NCBI RefSeq assembly: GCF_024138145.1
Contig: NZ_CP099997.1
Coordinates: forward strand, 2,170,001 to 2,234,000
Direction of reading: 5' to 3'
DNA length: 64,000 bases
Source of the DNA: Natronosalvus halobius
GTDB lineage: Archaea; Halobacteriota; Halobacteria; Halobacteriales; Natrialbaceae
Shown: positions 1-8,657 of the stretch, piece by piece
Layout: every line of letters begins with the position of its first letter
Position numbering within the stretch: position 1 is the stretch's first letter
The notes under the pieces: model-generated
What the model saw: only the letters and a program-made list of their open reading frames with translations
Database searches by the model: none
Told to the model about the DNA's origin: nothing
Program-made: the position numbers and the translations under genes

Positions 1-46
1 CAGCGCGTACCTACTCTTTTTCTCACCCGCCGTCGTGAGAAGCCGT

Positions 47-511
47 ATGAAGGCATCGATCGACGCGGTTCGCGTCGCGGGAACCCCACAAGGACCGGTT
101 CCGGTCGTCGTCCTGGAGGTCGAAGGGGAGACGGACGTGGTCCCGATATTCATCGGCTTCGAGGAGGCGACCAGCATCGTCCGCGGCCTCGAGGCCGAGG
201 ACATCGGCCGGCCGCTGACCCACGACCTGTTGCTCGACGTGATGGAGGAACTGGGCGGCCGGGTCGACCGCATCGTCGTGAGCGAACTCTCCGAGCGCGA
301 CGACGGGCGGGGCGGCACCTACATCGCGGACCTGCACGTCCAGACGCCCCGAGAGACGGTCGTCGTCGACGCCAGGCCGAGCGATTCGCTGGCGCTGGCC
401 GCCCGGACGAACGTACCGATCGAGGTCACCGAGGGCGTCTTCGAGGCCGGACGAGACGACAGCGAGAAGTTCGAACAGTTACAACCCCTCGACGAGACCG
501 GTGACCTGTAG
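47..511 (+). CDS. DUF151 bifunctional nuclease family protein
   Basis: A 154-residue protein of the DUF151 (bifunctional nuclease, BFN) family. Some plant and bacterial members have reported nuclease activity, but the role in haloarchaea is not established. Visible family signatures are RPLTHDLL near residue 58 and DARPSDSLALAAR near residue 110. The length fits a single-domain DUF151 protein. An in-frame GTG lies four codons upstream at 35; I chose the ATG at 47 because the conserved MKASIDAV strand begins there. The stop codon abuts the hisE start, so the two are probably co-transcribed. Confidence 0.85.
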   Translation: MKASIDAVRVAGTPQGPVPVVVLEVEGETDVVPIFIGFEEATSIVRGLEAEDIGRPLTHDLLLDVMEELGGRVDRIVVSELSERDDGRGGTYIADLHVQTPRETVVVDARPSDSLALAARTNVPIEVTEGVFEAGRDDSEKFEQLQPLDETGDL

Positions 512-796
512 ATGGACGACACGCTCGAGGCCCTGTTCGCGGTGATCGAGGATCGCAAAGAAACGCTCCCGGCAGACTCGTACACGGCGTCGCTGTTCAC
601 CCACGAGAAAGGGGAAAACGCCGTCCTCGAGAAACTCGGCGAGGAGTCGACGGAACTCGTACTGGCGGCCAAAGACGACGACCGCGAGGAGATCGCCCAC
701 GAGGCCGCAGACATCGTCTATCACCTGCTCGTCCTGCTCTCGATGAAGGGCATAGACCTGGCGGAACTCGAGGCGGAACTCGAGGCGCGCCGCTGA
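512..796 (+). CDS. hisE: Phosphoribosyl-ATP pyrophosphatase (histidine biosynthesis)
   Basis: HisE hydrolyses phosphoribosyl-ATP to phosphoribosyl-AMP and pyrophosphate, the second step of histidine biosynthesis. The 94-residue protein has the all-alpha MazG/HisE pattern: GENAVLEKLGEESTELVLAAK followed by EEIAHEAADIVYHLLVLL, with the acidic metal-binding residues E-ExxE and ExxD. Its ATG follows the upstream stop directly (TAGATG), implying translational coupling. hisA and hisB lie about 55 kb away in the same window, so the pathway genes are dispersed, as is usual in haloarchaea. Confidence 0.95.
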   Translation: MDDTLEALFAVIEDRKETLPADSYTASLFTHEKGENAVLEKLGEESTELVLAAKDDDREEIAHEAADIVYHLLVLLSMKGIDLAELEAELEARR

Positions 797-808
797 CGCC
801 CGTTTCTC

Positions 809-1414
809 GTGACTGCTTCTCCGACGGCCGAACCGACGACGCTCACCTTCGTCCGCCACGCCCACTCTCCCTACGTGCCGAACCGGGAGGCTGAACGAGG
901 ACTCTCCAAGCGAGGGCATCGCGACGCTGCTCGGGTCGCCGACGTGGTCGCTCGCGACGGGCGCCCCGTCGACGCTGTCGTCTCGAGCCCCTATGCGCGG
1001 GCGGTCGAGACCGTCCAGCCGATAGCCGTAGCCGCCGGAACGGACGTCGTCACGGACGATGGGTTCCGGGAGCGGGCGCTGGCCGGGAGCCACGTCGAGG
1101 ACTTCGAGGCAGCAATCGAGAGAGTCTGGTCGGAACCCACGTTCGCCTGGCCGGGCGGCGAGTCGAACGACGAGGCGCAGGTGCGCGGCCTCGAGGCCGT
1201 CGAGCGAACGCTCGAGCGGTGGCCCGGCGACCACGTGATCGTCGGCACCCACGGTAACCTCCTGGCGCTGATCTTGCGTGCCTACGACGACCGGTACGAT
1301 TTCGATTTCTGGCAGGAAATCACGATTCCGGACGTGTACCAGGTGACCTACCGGTGCGGAACCCCGGAACAGATCACGAGAATCGACCCCGGCGCTCGAG
1401 GTGCCAGTAATTGA
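809..1414 (+). CDS. Histidine phosphatase superfamily protein
   Basis: A 201-residue member of the phosphoglycerate-mutase-like histidine phosphatases. The phosphoacceptor motif is FVRHAHS (Arg16-His17) and the second catalytic histidine is in IVGTHGN near residue 146; LSKRGHRDA is the typical helix after the first motif. Substrate cannot be told from sequence: small phosphoesters, or a cobalamin or sugar phosphate intermediate, are all possible. The start is GTG at 809, 12 bases after hisE, and no in-frame ATG would keep the RHG motif. It is likely the third gene of the DUF151-hisE transcript. Confidence 0.85.
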   Translation: MTASPTAEPTTLTFVRHAHSPYVPNREAERGLSKRGHRDAARVADVVARDGRPVDAVVSSPYARAVETVQPIAVAAGTDVVTDDGFRERALAGSHVEDFEAAIERVWSEPTFAWPGGESNDEAQVRGLEAVERTLERWPGDHVIVGTHGNLLALILRAYDDRYDFDFWQEITIPDVYQVTYRCGTPEQITRIDPGARGASN

Positions 1415-1504
1415 CGGGGCGGTCGGCGCCCGGACGCTCGAACGCCGACAGAGCCGAAGAACATTGGCAAAGCCGAACGGCAGACCGTTGGAGCCTCCCG
1501 GGAA

Positions 1505-2377
1505 TCACCACGACTCCAGGAGGTCTCCGGGTTTTCGGTCCGGAACCACGTCGTCCGGCAAGACGTCCCAGTCGAGGCGCGCCTCGTCCGGATCGACGTC
1601 GGTCTCGAACCCGGGGTCGTTGGCCGGCGGGCCGCCGCGTTCGGCCGGAGGCGGCGCGCCGTGAGCGTGGGTGCCGTCGGGGTGTGGAACGGTCCAGACG
1701 TGCAGCACGCACGGCGTCCGACAGGGGAGCGAGAGATTCCCCTCTCGGTAGTCGCGTTCGTACACCTGACGGTAGTATTTCCACGCGAAGCGGCCGGGCA
1801 GGCCGCGGTGGTAGTGCCAGGGCGAACACCGACGCTTCGCGGCAGACGAGTCGCCTGCTCCGTCGCTCTCCGCGTCCTCTCGCGCGTAGAGCGCCGGCGG
1901 GCGGTCGACCGGGTCGCCGTCGACGGTGGCGATAAACATGACGCCGATGGGGCGCCAGAACTCGTTGTCGACGAGGACCGCCTCGGGACGGTCGGGGTCC
2001 AGGACGACGTCGTCGCCGATGTGGGCCGGGTGCAGCCAGTGTGACCACCCGTTCTCGGACTTGAGGCGTGCGGCGTCGAAGTAGGGAACGAATCCCCGAT
2101 CGAGCAGGTCGCCAACAGTGGCGTACTGGTCCTCGATCGCCGCCCTCGCTCGCTCCCTGAGTTCGGCCGTTGTCGGATGGTCGTCCGCACACCCGTCCGT
2201 GCTCGCACCGTCGCACGGGGCCGCGTCCGGTTCGATCGTTGCCTCCGGACAGCGTCGACTCGAGCGTTCGGACCGCTTCGCGGTCGCGGTTCCGATCACG
2301 GATGAACTGCCCACCGAACCGGCGGCTGCGAGCAGCGTCCGGCGCCGAATCGTCGGGGTGTCGCGCTTGCGCTCCAT
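1505..2377 (-). CDS. Tat-exported haloarchaeal protein of unknown function
   Basis: A 290-residue protein with an N-terminal twin-arginine-like signal (RRRTLLAAAG, then a short Ala/Gly/Ser-rich stretch), so it is probably exported folded. The mature part is rich in Trp, His and Arg (WSHWLHPAHIGDD, CSPWHYHRG) and contains several cysteines, including CRTPC near residue 223, which suggests metal or cofactor binding. I recognise no named domain. The longer reading frame begins at 2455, but the ATG at 2377 (MERKRDTP) puts the Tat motif at the usual distance from the terminus. The reverse frames over this gene are shadows. Confidence 0.7.
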   Translation of the reverse strand: MERKRDTPTIRRRTLLAAAGSVGSSSVIGTATAKRSERSSRRCPEATIEPDAAPCDGASTDGCADDHPTTAELRERARAAIEDQYATVGDLLDRGFVPYFDAARLKSENGWSHWLHPAHIGDDVVLDPDRPEAVLVDNEFWRPIGVMFIATVDGDPVDRPPALYAREDAESDGAGDSSAAKRRCSPWHYHRGLPGRFAWKYYRQVYERDYREGNLSLPCRTPCVLHVWTVPHPDGTHAHGAPPPAERGGPPANDPGFETDVDPDEARLDWDVLPDDVVPDRKPGDLLESW

Positions 2378-2586
2378 GACAATATTTGGCACGACAGTAC
2401 GAACTGTAAATCGTATCGGCGGTCGATCGAACTGTCGTATCGTCCGAACCGTCACCTTCCGCCACCGAACGCCCCTCGCCTATTGCACAGCCAGCGCTGC
2501 GTACTGCATATCCCAACCCCGCATACTGCACCTCCGACTCGACCGAACTCGGATGGCGTCGATTTCGATCACGACCGGCGACGCCG

Positions 2587-3765
2587 TCAGAACAGATCCT
2601 GCGTGATTTCGAGCGTCTCCTCCCGGTCGTCCCAGTCGACGAAGATGGCCACGCTGGTCGCCGAGGTGATGAGGTCGTGGACGTTGATGCGGGCGTCCGC
2701 GAGCGGGCCGACGATGCCCTGGATGACCCCCGGCTGGTTCGGGAGTTCGCCGCCGGTGACGCGGACGACGGCGAGCGGGGCGTCGACGGTGACGCTCGAG
2801 AGTTCGTTCCGGGCGATGACCTCGCGGTGGAGGATGTTCTCGGCGCGCTCGGAGGCGTCCTCGTCGACGTAGAAGGTCACCGAGTCGAGGCCGCTGGCGA
2901 CGGCGTCGATGTTGATGTCGCTCTCCCCGAGGGCGGCCGACAGCGACTGGAAGACGCCCGGCTTGTTCCGAATCGCGCGACCGGCGACGGTGAGACAGGC
3001 CAGGGGTTCCTCACGCATGTCCACGAGGCTCTGGAACTGGCCCTCGATGTTCGTCCCGCCAGCCAGCAGGTCGCCGTGCTGGTAGTGGACGACGCGAACG
3101 CCGAGTTGCTCGTGCTTGTACGAAAGTGCAGAGGGGGCGACGACCTCTGCGCCGCGGAACGAGAGGTTCCGGAGTTCGTCGACGGATATTTCGCCGACGT
3201 TACGGGCGCCCTCGACGACCCGTGGGTCGCCCGTCATGACGCCCTCGACGTCGGTCACGATGACGACCTCGTCGGCGTCCATGTAGTTGCCGAGCATGAC
3301 CGCGGTCGTGTCCGATCCGCCGCGTCCGAGGGTCGTCACGGAGCCGTCCGGCCCCTCCGCGAGAAAGCCCGTGATGACCGGCACGGTGTCCCCGAGTTCC
3401 GCCGAGAGGGCGGCCGCACGGCGCCTGGTCTCCTCGACGTCGACCTCGCCGAACTCGTCGGTGATGACGGGCCAGCCCTCGCTCCCGGGTTCGTAGAAGC
3501 CGGCATCGACCCCGCGGGCGGAGAGGGCCGCCTTGAGCATCCGGACGGAGGTTCGCTCACCCATGCTGACGATCTGGGCGCGGTCGGCGTCGTCGGCCTC
3601 GAACGTGATCTCTTCGAGCAGGTCGTCGGTTGTCGAGCCCATGGCGCTGGCGACGACGGCGATCTCGTGGCCGTCCGCGACGGCGGCCGCGATGGAGTCG
3701 GCTGCACGGTTGATCCGATCGCCGCTGCCGAGGCTCGTCCCGCCGAACTTGGCTACGACGCGCAT
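2587..3765 (-). CDS. lysC: Aspartate kinase
   Basis: Phosphorylates aspartate, the first step to lysine, threonine and methionine. The 392-residue protein begins VVAKFGGTSLG (residues 3-13), the ATP/aspartate-binding signature, and has GFLAEGPDGSVTTLGRGGSD near residue 145. Two ACT domains fill the last 130 residues (about 265-330 and 340-392), including the motif GELPNQPGVIQGI, so feedback regulation by an amino acid is expected. It stands alone, with about 190 bases of non-coding DNA on each side. Start ATG at 3765 is unambiguous because the conserved beta strand begins at residue 2. Confidence 0.95.
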   Translation of the reverse strand: MRVVAKFGGTSLGSGDRINRAADSIAAAVADGHEIAVVASAMGSTTDDLLEEITFEADDADRAQIVSMGERTSVRMLKAALSARGVDAGFYEPGSEGWPVITDEFGEVDVEETRRRAAALSAELGDTVPVITGFLAEGPDGSVTTLGRGGSDTTAVMLGNYMDADEVVIVTDVEGVMTGDPRVVEGARNVGEISVDELRNLSFRGAEVVAPSALSYKHEQLGVRVVHYQHGDLLAGGTNIEGQFQSLVDMREEPLACLTVAGRAIRNKPGVFQSLSAALGESDINIDAVASGLDSVTFYVDEDASERAENILHREVIARNELSSVTVDAPLAVVRVTGGELPNQPGVIQGIVGPLADARINVHDLITSATSVAIFVDWDDREETLEITQDLF

Positions 3766-3955
3766 CGAATCACTCGGCTGGCCGAGGGTGAGGGCGTCGC
3801 GGTGGCTTCACTCATATGCCAGACCGTTACCACAGGGTGCAAATAACTGTGTCCCTCCGTCGCATTTTTACCGTCGTTCGATCGTCTCGAACTGCCACCC
3901 TCGACCCCCGTCACTGATCGCGTTCGTCCGTCGAATTGACGTGGAAGATTGACCC

Positions 3956-5380
3956 TCAGGCCGACGACGGCTCACGGAAGTATTCGTCGCGCTCGAACGG
4001 TTCGTCCTCGCCCTCGACCGCGATCACGTCCAGGGCCGTCACCTCGGCGCCGACCTCTAGCAGGCCCGCCAGGCTCGGCTCCGTCCGGCCGCCGTCGCCG
4101 CTGATGAGTTCCTTGATGTAAAGGCCGCCCTCCCCGTGGACCGACACCTCCGCGCGGGTCGGCTCGAGCAGGTCGCCCTCGATGGCGTGGACGGTGCGCT
4201 CGCGGGTGAGGCTCGCCCGCCGGTGGTCGACCCGTTCGGGGGTGTACTGTTCGAGTGTCGCCCCGTCGAGCGCCTCGAGGGCCGCGTCGAACGTCGTCTG
4301 GTCGACGGGTTCCTCGAATGCGACCTGCGCCCGGTAGCGCTTGCTCGCGTCGTGTTCCTTGACGCGCTCGACCATCTCGTAGGTCGCCAGGCGCAGTCCC
4401 TCGACCTCGACCGACCCGTCGGCGGACTCGTTGATCGCCGCCTCGAGGGCCGCCGGGTCGGGCGACCGGATTCGCGGGCGTTTCACCTCCAGGACGAACG
4501 GCCGGCCCGTCCCGACCATCAGGGCGTCGACGTCCTCCCGGCCGGCGCCGTGGAAGGTGCCGGACTCGCCGTCCATCGCGTCGACGACGTGGGGACGGAC
4601 GAACTGCTCGACGCTCTCGTCGTAGAGGTACCCCGAGCCGCCGCAGTACTCGCAGGGTTCCTCGCCCTCGTCGCCGAGCTGAACGCCGTCGCCGCCGCAC
4701 TCCCGGCAGGGCCACTCCGTCTGGGGGATGTCGCGCTCGAGTTTGCGGTAGCGGCCGTAGACGAACGCGGGGTTGACCTGCAGGTCGACGGCGTGGCTCG
4801 TCACGGGTACGCGCGCGTCGTCCGTGCTGGCGCTCGCGCTTTCGCTCTCACCCTCGTTCACGGCCTCGCTCTCGCTCTCCTTCACGGCCTCGAACACCAC
4901 GAACGGATCGAACGCCTCGAGGTCGATCACCGCCAGCACGTCGGGGCGCTCGACCTCGAACGCGGCGCCAGTCCGAGCGCCGACACGGCGGCCGACCTCG
5001 CGGTTGTATTCCCGTTTCAGCGGTTCGCCGGCGTCGGGTTCGAAACCCGCGTCCTCGCGGAGCAGGCGGTCGTTCTCCTCGACCAGCGGCGGAACCCGTG
5101 TCCCCACCTGGTAGGTATCGAAGTCGATTCCCTCGAGGGCCGCGACGACGGTGTCGGCGACCGCGTCAAACGCCCCGCAGTACCCCTCACAGACCCAGCA
5201 GTCGAGCGGGTCGACTGGCTCGAAGTCCTCGTCGTCGGCCAGCGCGACCGTCGTCCGCAGTGCCCGCCCCCGTTCGGCGTTGGTCAGCCCGAAACTCCGG
5301 TCGGCGACGGGCCTGCCCAGGCAGGCGTCACAGACCGGTCCCGACGCGAGGAGCGCCCGGGCGTCTTCCGTGAGCGTCAT
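3956..5380 (-). CDS. pus10: tRNA pseudouridine(54/55) synthase Pus10
   Basis: Archaeal Pus10 makes pseudouridine 54 and 55 in the T-loop of tRNA. The 474-residue protein has a cysteine-rich N-terminal region (CDACLGR and CWVCEGYC), the Pus10-specific KREYNREVG motif near residue 120, and the catalytic block GREDVDALMVGTGRPF near residue 288, whose Asp-Val-Asp contains the nucleophile. An extra pair of knuckles, CRECGGDG and CEYCGGSGY, sits near residue 225. An acidic ESESE insertion near residue 180 is typical halophilic linker sequence. I chose ATG at 5380 (MTLTEDA) over an ATG ten codons upstream because it fits the family N-terminus. Confidence 0.93.
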   Translation of the reverse strand: MTLTEDARALLASGPVCDACLGRPVADRSFGLTNAERGRALRTTVALADDEDFEPVDPLDCWVCEGYCGAFDAVADTVVAALEGIDFDTYQVGTRVPPLVEENDRLLREDAGFEPDAGEPLKREYNREVGRRVGARTGAAFEVERPDVLAVIDLEAFDPFVVFEAVKESESEAVNEGESESASASTDDARVPVTSHAVDLQVNPAFVYGRYRKLERDIPQTEWPCRECGGDGVQLGDEGEEPCEYCGGSGYLYDESVEQFVRPHVVDAMDGESGTFHGAGREDVDALMVGTGRPFVLEVKRPRIRSPDPAALEAAINESADGSVEVEGLRLATYEMVERVKEHDASKRYRAQVAFEEPVDQTTFDAALEALDGATLEQYTPERVDHRRASLTRERTVHAIEGDLLEPTRAEVSVHGEGGLYIKELISGDGGRTEPSLAGLLEVGAEVTALDVIAVEGEDEPFERDEYFREPSSA

Positions 5381-5477
5381 GTCCCGGTATGGGGAGGCCG
5401 GGGGTAACACGCTTTCCCTTCCCGTCCGGGATCGAGTCGGTGGTGGCCTTTACAGTCGTCTGGCCCGTCTCTCCTGT

Positions 5478-6605
5478 ATGACCGACCCACGACCGAGCCG
5501 TCGCAGCGTCCTCTCGATGGCCGCCACCGGCGCGTTCGCCGCCGTCGCGGGCTGTGCCGAACCCGGCTCGTCCTCGAGCGCGGTGCCGTTCGACCAGGGG
5601 AACACGACCATCGACGTCGACCAGGACGACCGGGCTGACGGCTCGGCGTACACCGAGGTGTACGGGGCCACGAGCGACGCGGTCACCCTCGTCCGCGTGG
5701 CGGAGAACGGCCAGGACGGGAGCCGGATCCCGACACAGGGCGAGGGATCGGGGTTCCTATACGGCGACGGCTACCTCGTGACCAACGACCACGTCGTCTT
5801 CAGCAGCACGGACGTCGACGTCTCCGTCCAGTACGCCGACGGCCGCTGGACGAGCGGCGAGGTGATCGGCACCGACTTCTACAGCGACCTGGCGGTCGTC
5901 GAACTCGAGGAGGTTCCCGAGTCGGTGACGCCGCTCTCGTTCGCCGAGGAGCGTCCCGTCGTCGGCCAGGAGGTGCTCGCCATCGGCAACCCGGTCCGCC
6001 TCGACGGCTCGATGTCCCAGGGCATCGTCAGCGGCGTCAACCGGGCCGTCTCGCCGGGCTGGCACGACTTCTCCTACCCGAACGTCGTCCAGACTGACGC
6101 GGCAGTCAACCCCGGCAACAGCGGCGGCCCGCTCGTGGACATGAACGGCGCGGTCGTCGGCGTCGTCCACGCCACCCAGGGCGACAACATCGGCTTCGCC
6201 ATCTCCGCGGCGCTCTCGCGTCGCGTGGTCCCCGCGCTCGTCGGTCGGGGCGAGTTCCGCCACTCCCACATGGGAATTCGTCTCGTCCCAGTCGATCCTA
6301 CGCTGGCCGAGGCCAACGACCTCGACCGCGCTCAGGGGATCCTGGTGGTCGAGACGCCGGACGGCGGGCCCGCAGACGGCGTCCTCGAGCCGAGCGAGAT
6401 CGAGAACAGGATCCCGGTCGGCGGCGACGTGATCCGGGAAATCGACGGCGAACCGATCCTGGACAACCACGCGCTCTCGACGTATCTCGCCCTCGAGACC
6501 GACCCCGGCGACACGATTTCGATCGCGGTGGTGCGCGACGGCGAGGAGCGAACCGTCGAGTTGACCCTCGGCGAGCGGCCCGAGCCGGATTTTGGTCCGT
6601 TCTGA
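5478..6605 (+). CDS. HtrA/DegP-like S1C serine protease, Tat lipoprotein
   Basis: A 375-residue extracytoplasmic serine protease of the S1C (HtrA) family, probably degrading damaged exported proteins. The N-terminus carries RRSVLSMAATGAFAAVAGC, a Tat signal ending in a lipobox, so Cys26 should be lipid-anchored. The catalytic triad is His in LVTNDHVVF, Asp in FYSDLAVVEL and Ser in NPGNSGGPL. One PDZ domain follows (residues about 265-370; GDVIREIDGEP). The frame is open far upstream, but the start at 5478 places the Tat motif correctly. The stop codon lies inside a 21-bp tandem repeat described separately. Confidence 0.93.
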   Translation: MTDPRPSRRSVLSMAATGAFAAVAGCAEPGSSSSAVPFDQGNTTIDVDQDDRADGSAYTEVYGATSDAVTLVRVAENGQDGSRIPTQGEGSGFLYGDGYLVTNDHVVFSSTDVDVSVQYADGRWTSGEVIGTDFYSDLAVVELEEVPESVTPLSFAEERPVVGQEVLAIGNPVRLDGSMSQGIVSGVNRAVSPGWHDFSYPNVVQTDAAVNPGNSGGPLVDMNGAVVGVVHATQGDNIGFAISAALSRRVVPALVGRGEFRHSHMGIRLVPVDPTLAEANDLDRAQGILVVETPDGGPADGVLEPSEIENRIPVGGDVIREIDGEPILDNHALSTYLALETDPGDTISIAVVRDGEERTVELTLGERPEPDFGPF

Positions 6606-6638
6606 AGGCGTTTTGAGTCGTTCTGAAGGCGTTTTGAG
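6598..6638. repeat. 21-bp tandem duplication across the htrA stop codon
   Basis: Two copies of a 20-base sequence (6598-6617 and 6619-6638) repeat with a 21-bp period. The first copy contains the protease stop codon TGA at 6603-6605. The copies are identical. Immediately downstream (6649-6660 and 6664-6675) a second, unrelated 12-base sequence repeats with a 15-bp period. The arrangement matches other stop-proximal duplications in this window. Confidence 0.85.
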
Positions 6639-7030
6639 CCGTCAAATTAAACCGCCTCGAACCAAACCGCCTCGAGCCGAATCGGCCGATCCTCCTGGAG
6701 AAGGCAACCCCTACACTCGAGTACGAGGTCCTCACTCGAGTAAGCCACCCGTACAGATCAGTTCTCGTGAGCGTCGGTATCGGTCGACGAACGGATTCGA
6801 AACGGCCGGTTGTCGAGAGAAATCCGCGGAGGACGGCCGTTAACCGGTCGATAACAATAGGGCTCGTCGTCAACACTTCGAACTGTCGCTACCGCCTCAG
6901 CCATGAATCCCCCTCACTCGAGTCGTACCGTACCGCCTGCTCGCGCCGGTTCGTTCGACGGACCCCGCACCCGTCGAGCCACCGACGCGACAGTGACCAC
7001 ACTCCCCCCGGAACAGGAGACGCCGTGACC
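6606..7030. other. 425-bp intergenic stretch
   Basis: Apart from the short tandem repeats at its left end, I see no convincing gene. The frame of the next gene is open through much of this stretch, but its composition (Arg/Ser/Pro-rich translation) is that of non-coding DNA. CACTCGAGTA occurs twice within about 25 bases around 6714-6740. A promoter for the gene at 7031 should lie here, but no clear TATA box stands out. Confidence 0.6.
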
Positions 7031-7219
7031 ATGTACCTCGGAGAGACCGTGACGACCGTCGGGTTCTGGGTCGGCACCCTCCTGCCGTTCGTCTACGTGC
7101 CGGTGTTTCTCACCGGTCTCAACTCGACGACCCGACTCGGCATCTTCTTCGCGCTCGTCGCGTTCAACGTGCTCGCGCTCGTCGTGGGCCACGACTATTC
7201 GGGGTCCCAGCCCCAGTAA
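7031..7219 (+). CDS. Small two-helix membrane protein
   Basis: A 62-residue protein that is almost wholly two transmembrane helices (about residues 8-30 and 36-55) with a short polar tail after VVGHDYSG. It resembles the C-terminal half of the protein at 57169-57444: both share the order FW-x-LPF-x-Y-x-P, a GLN turn, a second helix, then a GHxY tail. The two are therefore probably paralogues of a haloarchaeal family with no known function. I chose the ATG at 7031; a GTG two codons earlier is in frame, and the longer open frame upstream does not look coding. Confidence 0.7.
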   Translation: MYLGETVTTVGFWVGTLLPFVYVPVFLTGLNSTTRLGIFFALVAFNVLALVVGHDYSGSQPQ

Positions 7220-7291
7220 CGGTTTTCCGATTTTCCGTTTTTCCAGTATTTCGGTGGACAATTGATATTCCTGGACAGCCAACCACACGAT

Positions 7292-8341
7292 ATGCGGGTG
7301 TACTGCCAGGGCTGTGCTGGCTGTTGCATCGACTGGCGACCGTTGCTCGAGGGCGATCAGCGAGACGCCATCGAGCACGAGCGACGCGGACTCGGTGTCG
7401 CTTCGGGTGAGGGGGGTGGGGAAGAACCGGGGACGGGAGGAGAGACTGCAACAGGAACAGAGACGGAGACGGAGACGGAGACGGAGACGAGAACGAATGG
7501 CACCCCAATTCGCCGTCGCAACGCAATCGACGACGTCTACAACCTCGTGCCGCTCACCCGCGACGAGGTCCGGGCGTTCCTGGAGGCCGGATTCGGCGAC
7601 GTACTGATCCCACGACTGTGGGAGGCCGACGCGGTCGACGACTCCGTCTCGATCGACGGCTACGACGTCGCCGCCATCGCCGGGCGCCCGGCCTTCTTCG
7701 TCGGGCTCAGAAAACCCCCGAAGCCGGTCGCTCCCTTCGGTCGCGAAGACGCCGCCTGGTTGCCGACCTGTACGTTTCTCGACCCCGAAACCCTCCAGTG
7801 TCGCATCCACGGCGACGACCTGTACCCGGGCGAGTGCGCGGAGTACCCCGCCCACAACGTCGCCCTGGAGCAACAAACCGAGTGCGAACGCGTCGAGGAT
7901 GCCGTCGGCGGCGAGCGGATACGGTTCGACGACTCGAACGACGGCGAAGGGACGAAACGGGACGAGGAGGGCGTCACCGTCGACGTCGAAGCCACCGACG
8001 GCCTGCTCCTCGGTCCCCAGGCGATCGGCCAGAAGCTGTTCGTCCACCCCGACCCCAACGCCCTCAACGGACGGCTCGAGCGCCTCGTGTCGGGCGAGCT
8101 CACGACCGAGGATCGGGCGGCCTTCGTCGCCGTCGCCGCCGCCTCCGCACCCGGGACGCTCGCGATCTCCGATCACCACTACGATCAGGCGTACGAGCGT
8201 GTCCTGGAGGCCGACTCCTGGGCGGGCGCGGCGATCCGCGAGTGGGAACAGCGCGCGTCGGAGACACCGGCCGACCCGTCACAGGGAGCGGCCGTCGAGG
8301 TCGCTCGTGGTGCTCCCGAAACGCCGGGCTGGCCCGATTGA
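7292..8341 (+). CDS. YkgJ-family cysteine cluster protein
   Basis: A 349-residue protein with the YkgJ/CxxCxxCC arrangement: YCQGCAGCC at the N-terminus, a further Cys in PTCTFLD, and CRIHGDDLYPGECAEYP near residue 180. These cysteines probably bind a metal or iron-sulphur cluster. Family function is not established. Residues about 50-70 are a low-complexity Thr-Glu run encoded by a near-perfect hexanucleotide repeat (7457-7489) that interrupts the conserved region. It precedes a cluster of haloarchaeal DUF genes without obvious functional linkage. Confidence 0.82.
   Translation: MRVYCQGCAGCCIDWRPLLEGDQRDAIEHERRGLGVASGEGGGEEPGTGGETATGTETETETETETRTNGTPIRRRNAIDDVYNLVPLTRDEVRAFLEAGFGDVLIPRLWEADAVDDSVSIDGYDVAAIAGRPAFFVGLRKPPKPVAPFGREDAAWLPTCTFLDPETLQCRIHGDDLYPGECAEYPAHNVALEQQTECERVEDAVGGERIRFDDSNDGEGTKRDEEGVTVDVEATDGLLLGPQAIGQKLFVHPDPNALNGRLERLVSGELTTEDRAAFVAVAAASAPGTLAISDHHYDQAYERVLEADSWAGAAIREWEQRASETPADPSQGAAVEVARGAPETPGWPD
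7457..7489. repeat. Hexanucleotide GAGACG microsatellite inside a gene
   Basis: About five GAGACG-type hexamers in a row encode Glu-Thr repeats in the YkgJ-family protein. The period is a multiple of three, so changes in copy number would keep the frame. The same Thr-Glu hexamer vocabulary recurs at the 3' end of the lipoprotein gene near 12170-12220. Confidence 0.8.
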
Positions 8342-8401
8342 GGAGGCGGTCGCTATGGATGGCTCTCGGGGGGCAGTAACGTCGAAAATGGGCCGCAGCC
8401 C

Positions 8402-8575
8402 TCAGTTCGACTTTATCTCGCGGAACTTGTCGAGCAGCGCGTCGGCGGAGTCGCCGGAGTCGTACTCGATCGTTCCCTCGTGGATCGTTCGTTCGTCGTC
8501 GAAGTCGGTGTCAACCCGGGACACCTGGCGTTCGCGGCGCTCGTGTTCGTCTTCGTCATAGGCACCCATTGACAT
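8402..8575 (-). CDS. DUF5786-like small acidic haloarchaeal protein
   Basis: A 57-residue acidic protein beginning MSMGAYDEDEHERRERQ and ending DALLDKFREIKSN. The pattern Met-Gly-(Ala/Phe)-Tyr-(Asp/Glu)-rich N-terminus with a C-terminal amphipathic helix is that of a widespread haloarchaeal family I believe is named DUF5786. Function unknown. The frame is open upstream to 8809, but the family starts at this ATG (8575). It is divergent from the next gene, with 82 bases between the two starts holding both promoters. Confidence 0.8.
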   Translation of the reverse strand: MSMGAYDEDEHERRERQVSRVDTDFDDERTIHEGTIEYDSGDSADALLDKFREIKSN

Positions 8576-8657
8576 GGCAAGTACACTCATTGTAGGAACG
8601 ATCGCCATATGAATGTAACGGTCGTTCACATCACCACTTCGAAAGAAAGGAAGACGT

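Noticed and set aside
5151-5477. An N-terminal extension of the HtrA-like protease
   Set aside because: The upstream frame is the reverse shadow of pus10; the Tat lipoprotein signal fixes the start at 5478.
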